This document shows, in pieces, positions 23,201 through 34,729 of a DNA stretch of 64,000 nt. Within the stretch, counting starts at the first letter, position 1. Every line of letters starts with the position of its first letter. The translations under genes were made by a program, and so were the position numbers. This DNA comes from Lumnitzera littorea (Eukaryota; Streptophyta; Magnoliopsida; Myrtales; Combretaceae). The notes beneath the pieces were generated by a model. It did not search any database. It had not been told where the DNA came from and saw only the letters and a program-made list of their open reading frames with translations. The DNA lies in contig JAMXBB010000010.1 in the NCBI GenBank assembly GCA_024138015.1, positions 15,099,835 to 15,163,834 on the forward strand, written 5' to 3'.

Positions 23201-25539
23201 AGAAAAACCATATGCAATTAACCATATATAACGTACTAGCTAATCCATATGACTTGCACTCATTTGATATGATGCACAAACAAATGCAACAGCTACTCGC
23301 CATTTCTCTTACTAAAAGAGTAGGTAAGAGTTAATGGGGAAGAGAGAAATGCTCTCAAAATGAAGTGATTTTTCACTAAAAGAATTAACCGTTTTAGTTG
23401 TAGCACATGAGTGGCTTTTATACCTGATCACTAGGATTAATATAACATGACAAAAGACAAAAGGAAAAAAAGGATTAAATGATACAAGGAGATTCCTAAG
23501 ATACAATTTAAAAGGGTAAGATGGAGAAAAGGACAAAGAAATATGCTAGAATGCCAAAGGAATCATCGTAGGGATCTATACTACAACACTATGTGTTAAT
23601 GCTGGATTAATCACTCTGACAAAAGGTAAAGAAATAGAATGTCCAACTGATATCTAGTAGAAGTTGATCCTCAGGTCCTTAGTAACTTGGCAGCCTAAAT
23701 GGTTAGCTTAAAAAAGGAAGAAGAAGTGTAGAGGAAAAATTAGTCGACTTGACCTAGGTTAAATCGGCTGGATGAATAGCTCAACTTAGCCTTCAACTAG
23801 TTAAAAATTTAAGTGAACTGTAGCGAAGTTAGGTCATTCGACCATCCCTGGTCATTTAACCTTTGCAAGGTTATGTTGAAACTTATCCTTGTAGTAATCA
23901 AAGTCTTATATTCAACTCAATGGAAGTGCATCTAGTCTCATACTATATAGGATTCTTCATCCTATGTTGGCTCTTGAGCTAAGATTCGATGGGTAAGGCC
24001 TTACCTTCTAGCTTAACTCCAAGTAATTTGGTCTAAAGACTTGATTTTTATCAAGGTTGAAGTAAGAATAACTACCAATAGAGCTTTTCTTTTAGCTTTT
24101 GGAGTTAATTACGTCTCTTACATGACTTAGTTTGATCCATGCATTTGAGTTGTATTACTAATAGTGAGAATCCATGTTCTAGTGTAAAATTTAAATTTAC
24201 CATGTCAATCTTTTTGCATAGTTAAAGTTATGACTAGAATGCTACTACTATCATAACTACCAATAAATGCTCACTTTCAACGTGATTCCTTTATTAGGGG
24301 GGAAAACATGGTTGTTTATTTCCATGATTTTTTCCTTTATTTTGCGTTTTATAAGTAATTTTTTATTAGATGTATCATTTTTTATGTAACTATCTTTATT
24401 CTTTTGAGCACTTGCATTAGAGATGCATCCTTAAGATAGTTAGTTGACCTCTTGGCTGAGGAAAGATGTCTTCCAACAATATAATAAGGTGTTAAACTTC
24501 GGTTAAATGAATTTCTCTATAGGTGTTGTCTTTAGCATCCAATCAAGCATGTATAGATTTTTTTTTTTTAATTTTTTTTACCAAAGAGCATATATAGTTT
24601 GAATGATTGTATTAGTCAGGTAATTTACATGATTATTAGCATAATAAGCTTTTATTTATTGCATACTCATAGAATGCCTATTAGATCTAACTCTATCTCT
24701 CAATCGTAAGTTTCTAAATTGAATATGGGAAGGAGATTTGGCTTGTCCAATCTTTTCATTTAATTTAGATTGGAGAATATCTAGATATGAATGAATACTT
24801 AGAACTTCAAAGTAAAAACAATAATATATAATACAATTAGAAGCCTTAAGATTGTGAGATAAAAGAGAAATAAATCCAATACATTTGAAACTTTTTGGAG
24901 AATATGTGTGAAAATGATGCTTTTTAAATAAGATATTTACAAAAAGTAATGAGATCCTTTGGAAAAATCAATAATATTTGCAATAAACAAATAAGAGTCA
25001 AAAGTATAACTTTCAATAAAGAGTAGTGATACTTTCTTGCCTATCACATTAACACATATTATATACATTGAATATGAAAATTTTCAATATTTTCTCTACT
25101 AACACATTAACACTTTTGATACATGATCATTTGCAATCTAGCATGCTTATACAACCATCAGTACTACTATACAAGCTAGATAGTTGAATATTCTGTGGCT
25201 ACAAACACAATTTGCAAACCTTTAATTTGACTTGTATAAATAAATGCATAATAACAAATACTAAAACGCCATCAACAATATATAATGCACATGAAAATCA
25301 ACATTTGTATTGGTTAACACTACAGGATAGTTGTATGGATAACTCGAAGGATTACTTAGATAAAAATGTCAATGCATAAAACTCCACACTCATGAGTAAT
25401 ATGCATTGTGAAAATATTAAATCTATTAGTCTATAAAAATTAGAAAAGTGAAAATAATTGAATAATTTAATGACTAACCAAAGATTTACAAAGCCTTCAA
25501 AAAATTTAATTAACGTGATCGATAATTATATATTCATAC
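23201..25539. other. Intergenic repeat-like DNA, no gene
   Basis: No coding gene is seen. The segment 23630-24000 is more complex than its surroundings and may be old transposon sequence. The rest is AT-rich. The minus-strand frame at 23312-23536 has no family resemblance. Confidence 0.5.
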
Positions 25540-25758
25540 TAACCAAGGTCTAAGTCAAAACTAGCCTAGAACCAACATTGGCTTAGCTTAAGCCAGTTTG
25601 CTAGATCAGACAGTTCAACAAGTTGATTCAACGGCCCGTAGACTGGTCAGATAATTTTTTTTTAAGAAAATTTTTAATAAGTTTTTAATTAAAATATTTT
25701 ATTTTAAAAATCCAAATCAGTCCGTTATTGTAAATACTTCTCAAAAATAAAAAGCACA

Positions 25759-26148
25759 TTGCAAGGTAAATTACTAATTACACGCACCACACTTCACACT
25801 AATTCGCAGAATTTTGCAACATTGTACATGTTACACCATACATCAACAAAAGTTATACTCACACTCAACAACATTAGAACTTTAAAAACACATGCTAAAA
25901 GCAACGGCAAAGATCTAGAACCGAACATATGTAATTCTAGACAATTACATGTAGACTTCACTTTTTCTTTTGCATTTCTAACTATTGCATTTCCTGAAAC
26001 CATTTGTTTACTGCCTTGTACTCTCTTGGGTGATGTGGTTTTATGTGTTTTAATTTTTTTTTGTCCCATTGGTCCATACGTTAGTATATCTCGCATTTTG
26101 AGAGGTCTTCTACAATTTCATCTACATCTATATAGTCATCAAAATTAA
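25759..26148 (+). other. Open frame of 129 codons, probably not a gene
   Basis: The frame is open but overlaps the minus-strand frames at 25794-26371. Its translation (MQGKLLITRTTLHTNSQN...) resembles no family I know. It lies inside the hAT remnant and is most likely a chance frame. Confidence 0.15.
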
Positions 26149-26371
26149 CTGTCTCCCTACAATGACTCCCTTCTCTTAGTTGTTGAACCTGTAATTCAAT
26201 GGCTGGCACTTGATGGCCTTCAAGTTTTTCACCCCCATCTTTCATATCGATAAATTTTTTCATGGACAAGATATCTTCCTCTATGTAATTAGTAATCTGA
26301 ATCTCATTGGGTTCAGTTCTTATCCTTTTAAAGGATGAACTTGAATTAGGAGGAAAGAAAAAACGATCCAT
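25794..26371 (-). pseudogene. Unrecognised ORF pair inside the hAT remnant
   Basis: A 96-codon frame (26371-26081) starts MDRFFFPPNSSSSFKRIRTE and has a protein-like, charged composition (EEDILSMKKFIDMKDGGEK). It ends at 26081. A second 100-codon frame in another phase (26096-25794) takes over with a short overlap. A single frameshift would join them into one reading. This lies about 1 kb beyond the C-terminal end of the hAT transposase, where 3' UTR would be expected. I do not recognise the protein. It may be a captured host gene fragment, a second transposon's N-terminus or chance. Confidence 0.3.
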
Positions 26372-26555
26372 TTTTCGTAGGTGAAGATAAGAAATTGCAC
26401 AACAAGTTTTATTTTTCTTTGCGAAGGACTAAAGCTTAATTTTTAGAACGATAGAAAGTGTAAGTTTTTTACAAGTGAAATTTAAGGTACCGTACTTATT
26501 TATATTGTAGAGTTTAATTATCTGTATGCTTCATTTCTTTCCATCTCTCACTGTC

Positions 26556-26559
<4 letters not shown>

Positions 26560-26587
<28 letters not shown>

Positions 26588-26588
26588 A
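26560..26588. repeat. TC microsatellite
   Basis: A (TC)n tract of about 29 bp lies between the unrecognised ORF and the hAT transposase remnant. Confidence 0.95.
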
Positions 26589-27149
26589 TTTATTGTACAA
26601 GAACATAGAATCAACTAACTTGTATTTGTGAAAAATGACTAAAAAATACATAATTTTTACAAATGGCCACTTTAACAACTTACACTACAAAATTTACATT
26701 GTATATGAAATTAGCTTTTGCTATAACCGCATACATAAAATAACATCCAATACATAAGATGTAATAAAGTTTTACCTATTCCATTCGTAATAACTTTATA
26801 GTTAAATATTTAGGTCCTAGTAGGTACTTACATATTCAATACCTCTTATTAGATTGTTGTAGTTTACAACTTTTTTTTTTTATAAAAAAAAAATTTAGTG
26901 TGTTATTCAGTTTTTATTTTTGAAAAAATCATTCGCTTTACATGATTAGCCATTGTAATTTTTTCAAGGAAAAAGCCCTAAAATATACACTAATTTTTTT
27001 CGTATCCGGCTTTTAAAAAATCTAATATAAATGACTATCGCCTAACTTTGAAAATATTCCAATTAGAAGGGTTTTCTTTTTCTAGAAAAAAAAAATTTTC
27101 CAAGTGACAAAAGTCTTTTTAAGGAAAAAAAAAACCGAATAAGTCAATC

Positions 27150-29300
27150 ACACCCACCTTGGGGACTTCTTTGTTTAGGTGTGGAGCCTTAACTTTCTCT
27201 AAGGGAATTAAAGTTACTAAAGTAATCGTTTTCTTCGATAGTCGTCCCATTGGCTTCTATTTTTTGTTGGTCACTTTCCACCAATTTTCATTGCAAGTCA
27301 TAGCTTCCACATTAACGGCACTTAATGAGGCAGACGATCATCAGGATTAAGACTAGCATACTAAATGCCTATTCTACTGCCATTATTGAAGCTAGATAGC
27401 AAGGACATGTCGAGCAATGTGGAGAACATCAAGTACATCTTTTTACGCAACTTCCACTACTCAAGAATACCGAACTCGCGAATGCCAATATTATCACCAA
27501 ACTCAAAGTTGGTTTTGAGATAGTGTTGGAGCTTTGTTTACTGTCCTTTAGACCTATGATGCTTCAACTTCTGGGCTAGAAGTTGTTCCCCTACAAAGGA
27601 GTAGTTATATATTCTTGAGGGAGATGAGGGAATAATTGCAACTTGATCGCCGTAGGTTTAGGAGAAATGTTGGAACAATTAGTTTATTTTGTCTATCGTT
27701 CGTTAAAGCTCATTAGCTGTAGTTGCAACATACCTAGTAGTATATATTAAGATAGATTTGAAGAATGTCTATTTTACATTAGAGGCTAAAATAATGGTAA
27801 TAAGATATATAGAGAGAATTTCCCTATAAAACTATAGCCACTTTGTCGCCATATCGACTATACAAATTTGCATAATTGGGTCCTGGTGTGCATTAAGTAA
27901 AACCGCAATTATATTGATAGCCTCCATTTTGAGGTAATGCACGATGGGCTTATACACTTAGGAAAAAGTGTTAGTAATATCATGAAAAACTTTAAGTACT
28001 TCTTATAACTTATCGCATACATCATAATCTCTTGTATGGATTTCAACTTTCAAAATATGGTGTAAGCAAAAGTTAGTTAAAATATAATTATAATTTACTA
28101 TACTTTATAACATTTCATATGTTGAATTCCAACAGTGTTTAACTTTTTTTTTTATTTTTTTGTACCTTTTATCATTTTGTATACAGTGATACCCCCACAT
28201 TTCATGCAAAGAAAGTCTTTCAATAATAATTTTAATCGCATACTTTATAGGGGTGACTTTATATTCCAGTTTTAAAATGTAGCGTGCACATATGATGTGG
28301 AAAAATGTTCCTCATAGAGGGGTTGGCATATATTTTTAAATTCCTTTATTGATGCAGTGCTTGCACTAGCATTATCAAAATCAATTGAAAATATTTTTCG
28401 TAGCAATTGATATTCTTTGAGAATGAGAGATATAATCATATATATTGCCAATATTGTATGTTATTCATTGATATCCTAAGAGCCAATAGTCTTTTACTTA
28501 GTTACCACTTATTATCTATCCAATGACAAATAACTTTAATGTAAGAATTTTCTTGCAATCTATTGGTTCATATATTTGCACATATCGATATTAATGTATT
28601 TAAAGAATTGAACATTGTGGCTAACTCTCACTTACCTTTATAATACAATTGTTGGTTGGCTTTGCATATTATTTTAGTATCGAAGAAATAGGCGTTTGGG
28701 TTTAATGCTTCTTGTTTATACCAAAGGCGAGACTTGCACTTACCTTTGCTAAGGGAAAAGTGTACGTTTGTAATGTGTTGTACTAAGGCTAGTTTGTATT
28801 TCTCTACATCGTGTCGAACTAATGTGGATTACTAGGAACTACCACCATGTGCTATATGTTGTTAAGATTTAATAGTATAGTACTCCGTAGGGTGCTTCAT
28901 TTGTAAGTATCTTGTCAGCATACTGTACTTGTTGCCCTTTTTCCAATGTAGGTTGAACTACAGTAGTTGCATTACGTACGAGAATTCCCTTTCCCATTTG
29001 CAATTTTAGAGAAATGTTTTAAGAAAATATCAAATTTTATGGTTTTAAGAGGCTTACTTGGATCATCTAAACATCGTCTCTTGTGATATTTATTGCTTCT
29101 TTGTCCTCCATGGCATCACCCACCTCGTCTAGCGATAGTAAAGTGAACTTGGGAGGAACTTCAAGAGTTCCATATACATCATCTAACCGCTTGCTTGTGA
29201 AGTCGTGCTGGATATTGTAATTTGTCTACGAATTGCCTGCTTTAGATGGCTTTCACCTTTCCTTTGGCACTCTTCTTGCTGGAAGAAGATCCATGAAAAA
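27150..29300 (-). pseudogene. Degenerate hAT transposase (BED finger, core, hATC)
   Basis: The minus-strand translation in shifting frames shows hAT landmarks in the right order. A segment near 28750-28690 reads GKCKSRLWYKQEALNPNAY, in the BED/N-terminal region. VICHWIDNKW near 28540-28500 corresponds to the hAT core's C/DxxW region. FSIDFDNASASTASI near 28390-28350 matches the conserved D-N-A-S-x-N segment. The C-terminal hATC dimerisation domain is readable at about 27520-27290 (YLKTNFEFGDNI, then EFGILE and WKLRKKMYLMFSTLLDMSLL). Plant Ac/RICESLEEPER-type transposases have this order. Stops and frameshifts are frequent, so no active enzyme is made. Confidence 0.75.
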
Positions 29301-30335
29301 AGTGATTCTTTTTTTTTTTTTTCCTACAGTTATACGTGTAAAATTTTATAGTTGAAACAAATATTGAAACAAAAGTTGCAAAAATTATTGTGTAGAATAT
29401 TCACTCATTGATTGGGGGAAAATAAAATAACATTATTATAACAATAAAGAAAAAAAATTGAATACAAGTGTAAGATGGTTTTTGAATATTGAGAGTAGAG
29501 TGTAAAGAGTAGAGAGCAAATAGTGTACAAATCAAATAAGAGCGAAGAGGAATACTTGAAATTTATAACATGAAATGGAGCATTTGAAATTTGAATGTTT
29601 GTGTGTTTATTGCCTTTTGAAAATTCTTAGAACAATTGAAAATGCAAAATGTTTACATTTAATTATTTAGTCTCCTAACATGTAAGAATTTGACAAGACT
29701 TTGGCTTCTTGCATTTCGCTTGAAATTACTGTGCAATATGCTTGTGAAGTGAAGACTATGAAGTAAATGTGTGTGTACAACTAAGTGAGTGTGTGAATAA
29801 TTGAAGTGCAGCAACTTTTGACCATATATGTTATACCATTTTTCTTTTTTAAACGCTAAAGTGTCCATGTGATAGTGTGTCTATGTGGAAGTGGAACTGT
29901 GTGCGTGTGTGGTGTTGTTAGATGCAACATGTGAGGCTACTGAGAGAAGTTTGCATTTGTAGTCGTGATTAATGCTTTTGTGCGCAATAACTTTTTAATT
30001 TTTTTCCTCAACTTACTACTACATTGCAATAGCTTTTACTTAATTTTTCTATTTGAAACGCAATAGCTTTTACCTTATTTTTTTTTATTTGAATTACTGT
30101 TGAATTGTAGCAACTTTTGTTTGTTTATTTGTTTTTTTTTTTTTAATTTGTTTCCAATCTAGATTGGACCAATGGAAACTAATCGGTCTACTGTCCGGTT
30201 TTTGGACTTGCCAATTTGGTGGGTCTAACTAAGTGAATCATTACAACCTACTTGGTCTAGCGAGTCAACCTATGGTAGCCAAGTTTAGATTAGTGCAAAG
30301 AACCAGCGAGCTGATTTCAATTTGATTTCCAGTGG

Positions 30336-31560
30336 AAACTTGCCCTTTCCTAAGTCTACAATCATATAAATATTTGTTAAAGCTACTAACAATTGTTCGT
30401 CATTTAGAAGTTCCAAAACTAAGACCTAAGCATGTCGTTGCTACTCAAACTCTATTTACCTAAATACATGAAGTTCATAAGTAAAATAAAGAATTCTCTA
30501 GAAAATTGAACTAGTTAAATACACATTAAAACTTTTATTTAGAAGAAAGCAACAACTTGTTAGGAGAGAAATTTCCTCTCTAAGGATAAGTTTAATTCAT
30601 TATTACTATTTCATGCCTAATTAGGTTCGAAAAAATTTGGATTTCTACTATTCTCCTTTTCTTTCCTTTTTCTTTCTTTTTTTCCCTCCCTATTGCTAAG
30701 GAAAAACAAATAAAGGGTTACGGATATAAATCATATTCAAATAGGCTAAGTAGATTGCATCTTATTAATCTCAAACAAGGACATAATCATTGGTATTTCT
30801 ATTGGCAATAAATCCCTAATCAAAGAGGTCTTTTTCGCCATTTCACAAATCGTCATAGAAACCTTAGGTATTATCCTAAGCCATCACGACCTCTTACATA
30901 CTATTGAGTCAATAAAAAAAAAAAAGAAAATATAAGTAATTTTCCTAAATTTTACTTCAAATGCAAATTCTTTAAATGTTATAAATCATCCTTTAAAATT
31001 TTGATGATTTAATAAATACCCCTATTGATTGCAATTAAGCCCCAATAAAATTTAACCTTTATGCAAAAACATCCTCCGAATTTATGAAAGTATATTTCAA
31101 AACCTCTCAAAGAGATACCTCATATAGATAGTGAATGAACCTTACATTGATTATAAAAGATGTTGAATAATAATATATATGTAGTAAATAATATATCAAC
31201 ACTAACTAAAAATTCTTAAACCAAAAAGTTAAAATAAGTCCACTTTAATGTTTCTTGATTTAATTATTAATTACCCTTCACCTTAGATATCACACTTAAA
31301 ATGTAACTATAGCGCAACTCTTTTTAACTAGAAATGAGAATACACTTTATATCACTAATTTATCAAAGTTTATCTCTACACCTAAATCGAAATTTTAAAG
31401 TGTTAATTAATAAATATACTTTGTATAGTGGTATGAATTGGTAAGGAAAAACTGCAGAAATGATTATGTAAAAATTTTCAACGTCCAGAGGGAGAAATGG
31501 TAGAGTATACTTAAAATTATAATTCTACCAAAATAATTTATATTTATCTAACTAATAAAA
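30336..31560. other. AT-rich intergenic DNA, nothing recognised
   Basis: No gene, RNA or named repeat is visible. A pyrimidine-rich patch lies at 30655-30690. Confidence 0.6.
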
Positions 31561-32085
31561 TATGCTATAAAAGCACAAACTCCGACGGCCATACAGCAAC
31601 TATGCGTGAAATTAAAATCACATTCCATCACGACAACATCAACGGCGTATCTTTAAACTTGACCATCCTATCTTCCGTGGCCAAAAGCAGCGCAGATAAA
31701 AAGACCCTAAAGTAAAAACCACTGTACCCATAGTCCACCGGCCACAAAACAGGTCTGTTTCTTTGGAGGTAAACAACTCTCAAAGTCAGCGAGTAGGCTA
31801 AATGTCTATATAGAAAAGCATTTTGAAATTTGCAAAACATTTCTCTGTCGGAATAGATCGAAAAACCAAAAACGCAAGTGTGCCGACTTACAAGGAAAAG
31901 CCGCAAACATCATTTACTATCTCCAAAACCAACGAAGGAACAGCATGTTGCGGATCCCAAAATGACTGTCCAACTCAAACATCCGATCCAAAAGAAGAGC
32001 AGTTAACCAGTGAATGATTTCACAAGTTGGATTTCATTTCCACGACACACCACCCAACCCCCAACTCCCCACACCCCCCTCCCCC
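31561..32085. other. Higher-complexity DNA downstream of the heat shock gene, unassigned
   Basis: This segment is clearly less AT-rich than its surroundings and has no homopolymers. The plus strand is open at 31823-32017 (64 codons, MKFAKHFSVGIDRKTKNASV...). The minus strand is open at 31906-31628 (92 codons). Neither product is recognised. It lies 3' of the heat shock gene on that gene's strand, so part could be its 3' UTR. It could also be a small unannotated transcript. I see no decisive signal. Confidence 0.3.
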
Positions 32086-32476
32086 NNNNNNNNNNNNNNN
32101 NNNNNNNNNNNNNNNNNNNNNNNNNNNNNNNNNNNNNNNNNNNNNNNNNNNNNNNNNNNNNNNNNNNNNNNNNNNNNNNNNNNNNNNNNNNNNNNNNNNN
32201 NNNNNNNNNNNNNNNNNNNNNNNNNNNNNNNNNNNNNNNNNNNNNNNNNNNNNNNNNNNNNNNNNNNNNNNNNNNNNNNNNNNNNNNNNNNNNNNNNNNN
32301 NNNNNNNNNNNNNNNNNNNNNNNNNNNNNNNNNNNNNNNNNNNNNNNNNNNNNNNNNNNNNNNNNNNNNNNNNNNNNNNNNNNNNNNNNNNNNNNNNNNN
32401 NNNNNNNNNNNNNNNNNNNNNNNNNNNNNNNNNNNNNNNNNNNNNNNNNNNNNNNNNNNNNNNNNNNNNNNNNNNN
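32086..32476. other. Assembly gap (391 N)
   Basis: Undetermined bases. The left edge is C-rich (ACACCCCCCTCCCCC) and the right edge is CCCC followed by a (TC)n tract. A low-complexity pyrimidine repeat probably caused the gap. On the minus strand it lies just beyond the stop codon of the heat shock gene, so its 3' UTR is partly unknown. Open frames that cross the gap are artefacts. Confidence 0.98.
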
Positions 32477-32502
32477 CCCCTCTCTCTCTCTCTCCAAATA
32501 GT

Positions 32503-34385
32503 TTAAGAAATGGTGACTTCCACCGTTTTGGGCTTGGGTGGTGGTGGTGGTTTCTTGTCCACAACCACAGTGAGTATGCCATTCTTGCACTTCGCGCTAA
32601 TACCAGCTGTATTGGCATCTTCTGGCAACCTGAACTTCCTTATCACCTTCTGTGGAGCCCTTCTTTCCAGTCTAATGTACTTGCACCCTTCCTCTTCAGT
32701 TTCCTCCCTTTTCCTCTTGCCATTGCTCTTGATTACCAGGTTGTTCTCGTCTTCAACTGTTACCTGCATTCCCAGAACCATATCAGAGGTGCAACAATCT
32801 ACAAGATAATGAATAATTGGATCACAGCAATTAGAGTACAAATAAGATAGTAAAAAAATATTGCAGCCAAAACCTGTACCAACCAGATAGCTTCTGTTTT
32901 CTTAATATCAGTGATCCCTAGGACCCTAAGCAATTGAAAGCTAAGAAATCATATTTTCTTTTATCATCCTACGCTATATTACCATAATCAACAATCAACT
33001 AAACAAAGTCCATATAAACAAAATGTGTTTACATGAACAGAACCGTATCAAAGGTGCGACAATCAACAGGGAAGCCACCTTCATAATGCATAATTAGCTT
33101 ATGCAATTAGAGAATAAAAGTGAAGATAGTAAAAAAATATCCTAGCCAAACTCGGGTTCGAATTCGATATTTTCTGTTTCCTTAATATCACTGATCCCTA
33201 CCATCCTAAGCCGTTGAAAGATACTCCCAAGCAATTGGAAGCTATGGGTTCATATTCGTCTTAATCATCCTACACTCTTATCACAATCCACGATCAACTG
33301 AGTGAAATCGTATAAACAAAATGTGTGGTTCCGTCAGAAATTTAGGGTACAATGCTTGAAAAATAAGTGTTTCAATTGCTTCCAATATCTATGCGATTCT
33401 TCTGTACGATTGAGAGCTACTGAATGGATCTCCTGTTATCATTCTGCGGTTCGTCCTATCAATTAACATTGAAAACACAAGAAGCTTAAGTCTCTTCCAG
33501 TAATATCCATCAAATTCATTTTCATTACAACTCCACCTTTAAGGAACTAATACTTGTGACCATCTTCGTCAAAGTCCAGCTCTACCATTAGAGATCCAAT
33601 TATCCACTTCACTTTATATATCTGAATAATTCCTCGCAACTCGCCAGAGTCCAAATTTACAAGGAGAATAACTAGCCAACTTACCAAAAAAAGAACACCG
33701 ACCCAACTTGAACTTCTAACAGAGCAAGACCCACAAGGAATTCGATAAATTCTCTCAAGTACTAATTAAACAAAAAACTAAAAAGATTCCCACACTTTCA
33801 TTGTCATTCTTTTCCATGTTAGAATCCTAAGTTCTCACCGTATAACCCAAAATTTCATACATTTTTACTTTTACGTAAACATACATACTCATATTACTAC
33901 ATATGCCAGCTATATCTTTAGTTACATAACCTCCACTCCATTATAAATGCAATAGATCAGATCGAATTTTGACTCTATTAGGCTCTATACAAATCAAATA
34001 ACAGAATGAAAACTCGAGTTATGTAACTTCAGCAAATAACTCAAATACGCAAAGAAACTCGATATATATTTTAATCATCCATTCTCTTAACTACAACTAC
34101 AATTACAACAAATAAATTACACTAAATGAGTGATGTGCAGCATAAAAAAATTTAAGATGTCAACAGTTCTAACTATGTATGATTTACCTGAATATCGGAC
34201 TTGGGAATGCCAGGCACGTCCATGTAGAAAACATACTGCTTAGGAGTCTCCAAAATATCAACCGGGATGTTACCGACGCCGACGCCGACACCTTTGTTCT
34301 CATTCTCCCTTCGAGCCGACGTTATCTTCTCTATGGTTTCTGGCAACTGAAACAACTGGCTCACCAACTCACCACTCAAATCCAT
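32503..34385 (-). CDS. Class III small heat shock protein (HSP17.4-CIII type), 2 exons, 152 aa
   Basis: This is an ATP-independent holdase chaperone of the alpha-crystallin family that binds unfolding proteins during heat stress. Exon 1 is 34385-34188 (66 codons, phase 0) and exon 2 is 32763-32503 (86 codons plus TAA). The 1424-bp intron has GT-AG ends. The start gives MDLSGELVSQLFQLPETIEK, a short N-terminal arm without signal or transit peptide. The alpha-crystallin domain spans about 45-140, from NIPVDILETPKQYVFYMDVPG to the NGILTVVV consensus at 127-134. The C-terminal tail carries a V-x-V motif (VEVTIS). KRKR at about 82-85, between beta strands, is a candidate nuclear signal. This basic patch, the YIRLERR segment and a split gene match plant class III sHSPs, which occur in cytosol and nucleus, better than classes I or II. 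Confidence 0.93.
32767..33328. repeat. Diverged tandem duplication in the sHSP intron
   Basis: Two adjacent copies, 32767-33030 and 33032-33328, share long matches: CAGAACC-TATCA-AGGTGC, AGATAGTAAAAAAATAT, CTTAATATCA-TGATCCCTA and TATAAACAAAATGTGT. The right copy has about 30 extra bases. The left copy begins immediately beside the 3' splice site of the intron (exon 2 starts at 32763), so the duplicated unit includes the sequence just upstream of the acceptor. The acceptor AG itself is not reproduced in the second copy. Confidence 0.9.
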
Positions 34386-34620
34386 ACCAATTCTTCACTA
34401 GCAAAGGTTCCGTTGGGTTTTGGTTGGGGTTTATAATTTTTCCGGAGGAGAGTGAGAAGAAAGTTCGAGATTGCATGAGAATGGAATGGGGAGGAAAAAG
34501 GCCAGCGAAGGTTGTGGGATGTTCGACCATGCAACACGTGTTGACATTGTGGAGTGCTCTAATTGGTTCTTGAGACGTCGCGGGGCGACAAGATGGAGGT
34601 GTTTAGTGGGTATCGATATT
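34386..34620 (-). promoter_or_regulatory. Heat-inducible promoter of the sHSP gene
   Basis: Going upstream from the start codon, the minus strand has a TATA box (TTATAAAC, about 34429-34436), 45-50 nt from ATG. A heat shock element of the form GAA-AG-TTC-GA-GAt lies at 34459-34471. Further up is a 12-bp perfect palindrome, CAACACGTGTTG (34532-34543), with a G-box core. A CCAAT box (AACCAATTA) follows near 34560-34568. A GACGTC core lies near 34574-34579. HSE plus CCAAT close to the TATA box is the usual layout of plant sHSP promoters. The G-box could add ABA, light or bZIP/bHLH control, which is inference. Confidence 0.7.
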
Positions 34621-34729
34621 GCTTTAAGATTTTATTAAATCGAGACTGATTCCACCTTTTATCTTTCTTTTTTTTTTTTTTTTTGAGTTTTTTCGATAAT
34701 GCTTTGGTGTAGGACCACTAGATTATCGT

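Larger units (their letters stand above)
25540..30335 (-). mobile_element. Decayed hAT-superfamily DNA transposon
   Basis: A degenerate hAT transposase on the minus strand (27150-29300) lies between two blocks of similar composition, 25545-25660 and 30155-30335. These blocks are richer in CCGG/AGACCGG-type words. The left block reads CGGCCCGTAGACTGGTCAG. The right block in reverse reads CCGGACAGTAGACCGATTAG. Matching subterminal repeats of this kind are usual at hAT ends. Exact termini and the 8-bp target duplication could not be identified, so the borders are inference. Confidence 0.55.

Noticed and set aside
32003..32850. Long open frames of 159-278 codons on both strands
   Set aside because: They run through the 391-base N gap, so most of their length is undetermined sequence.
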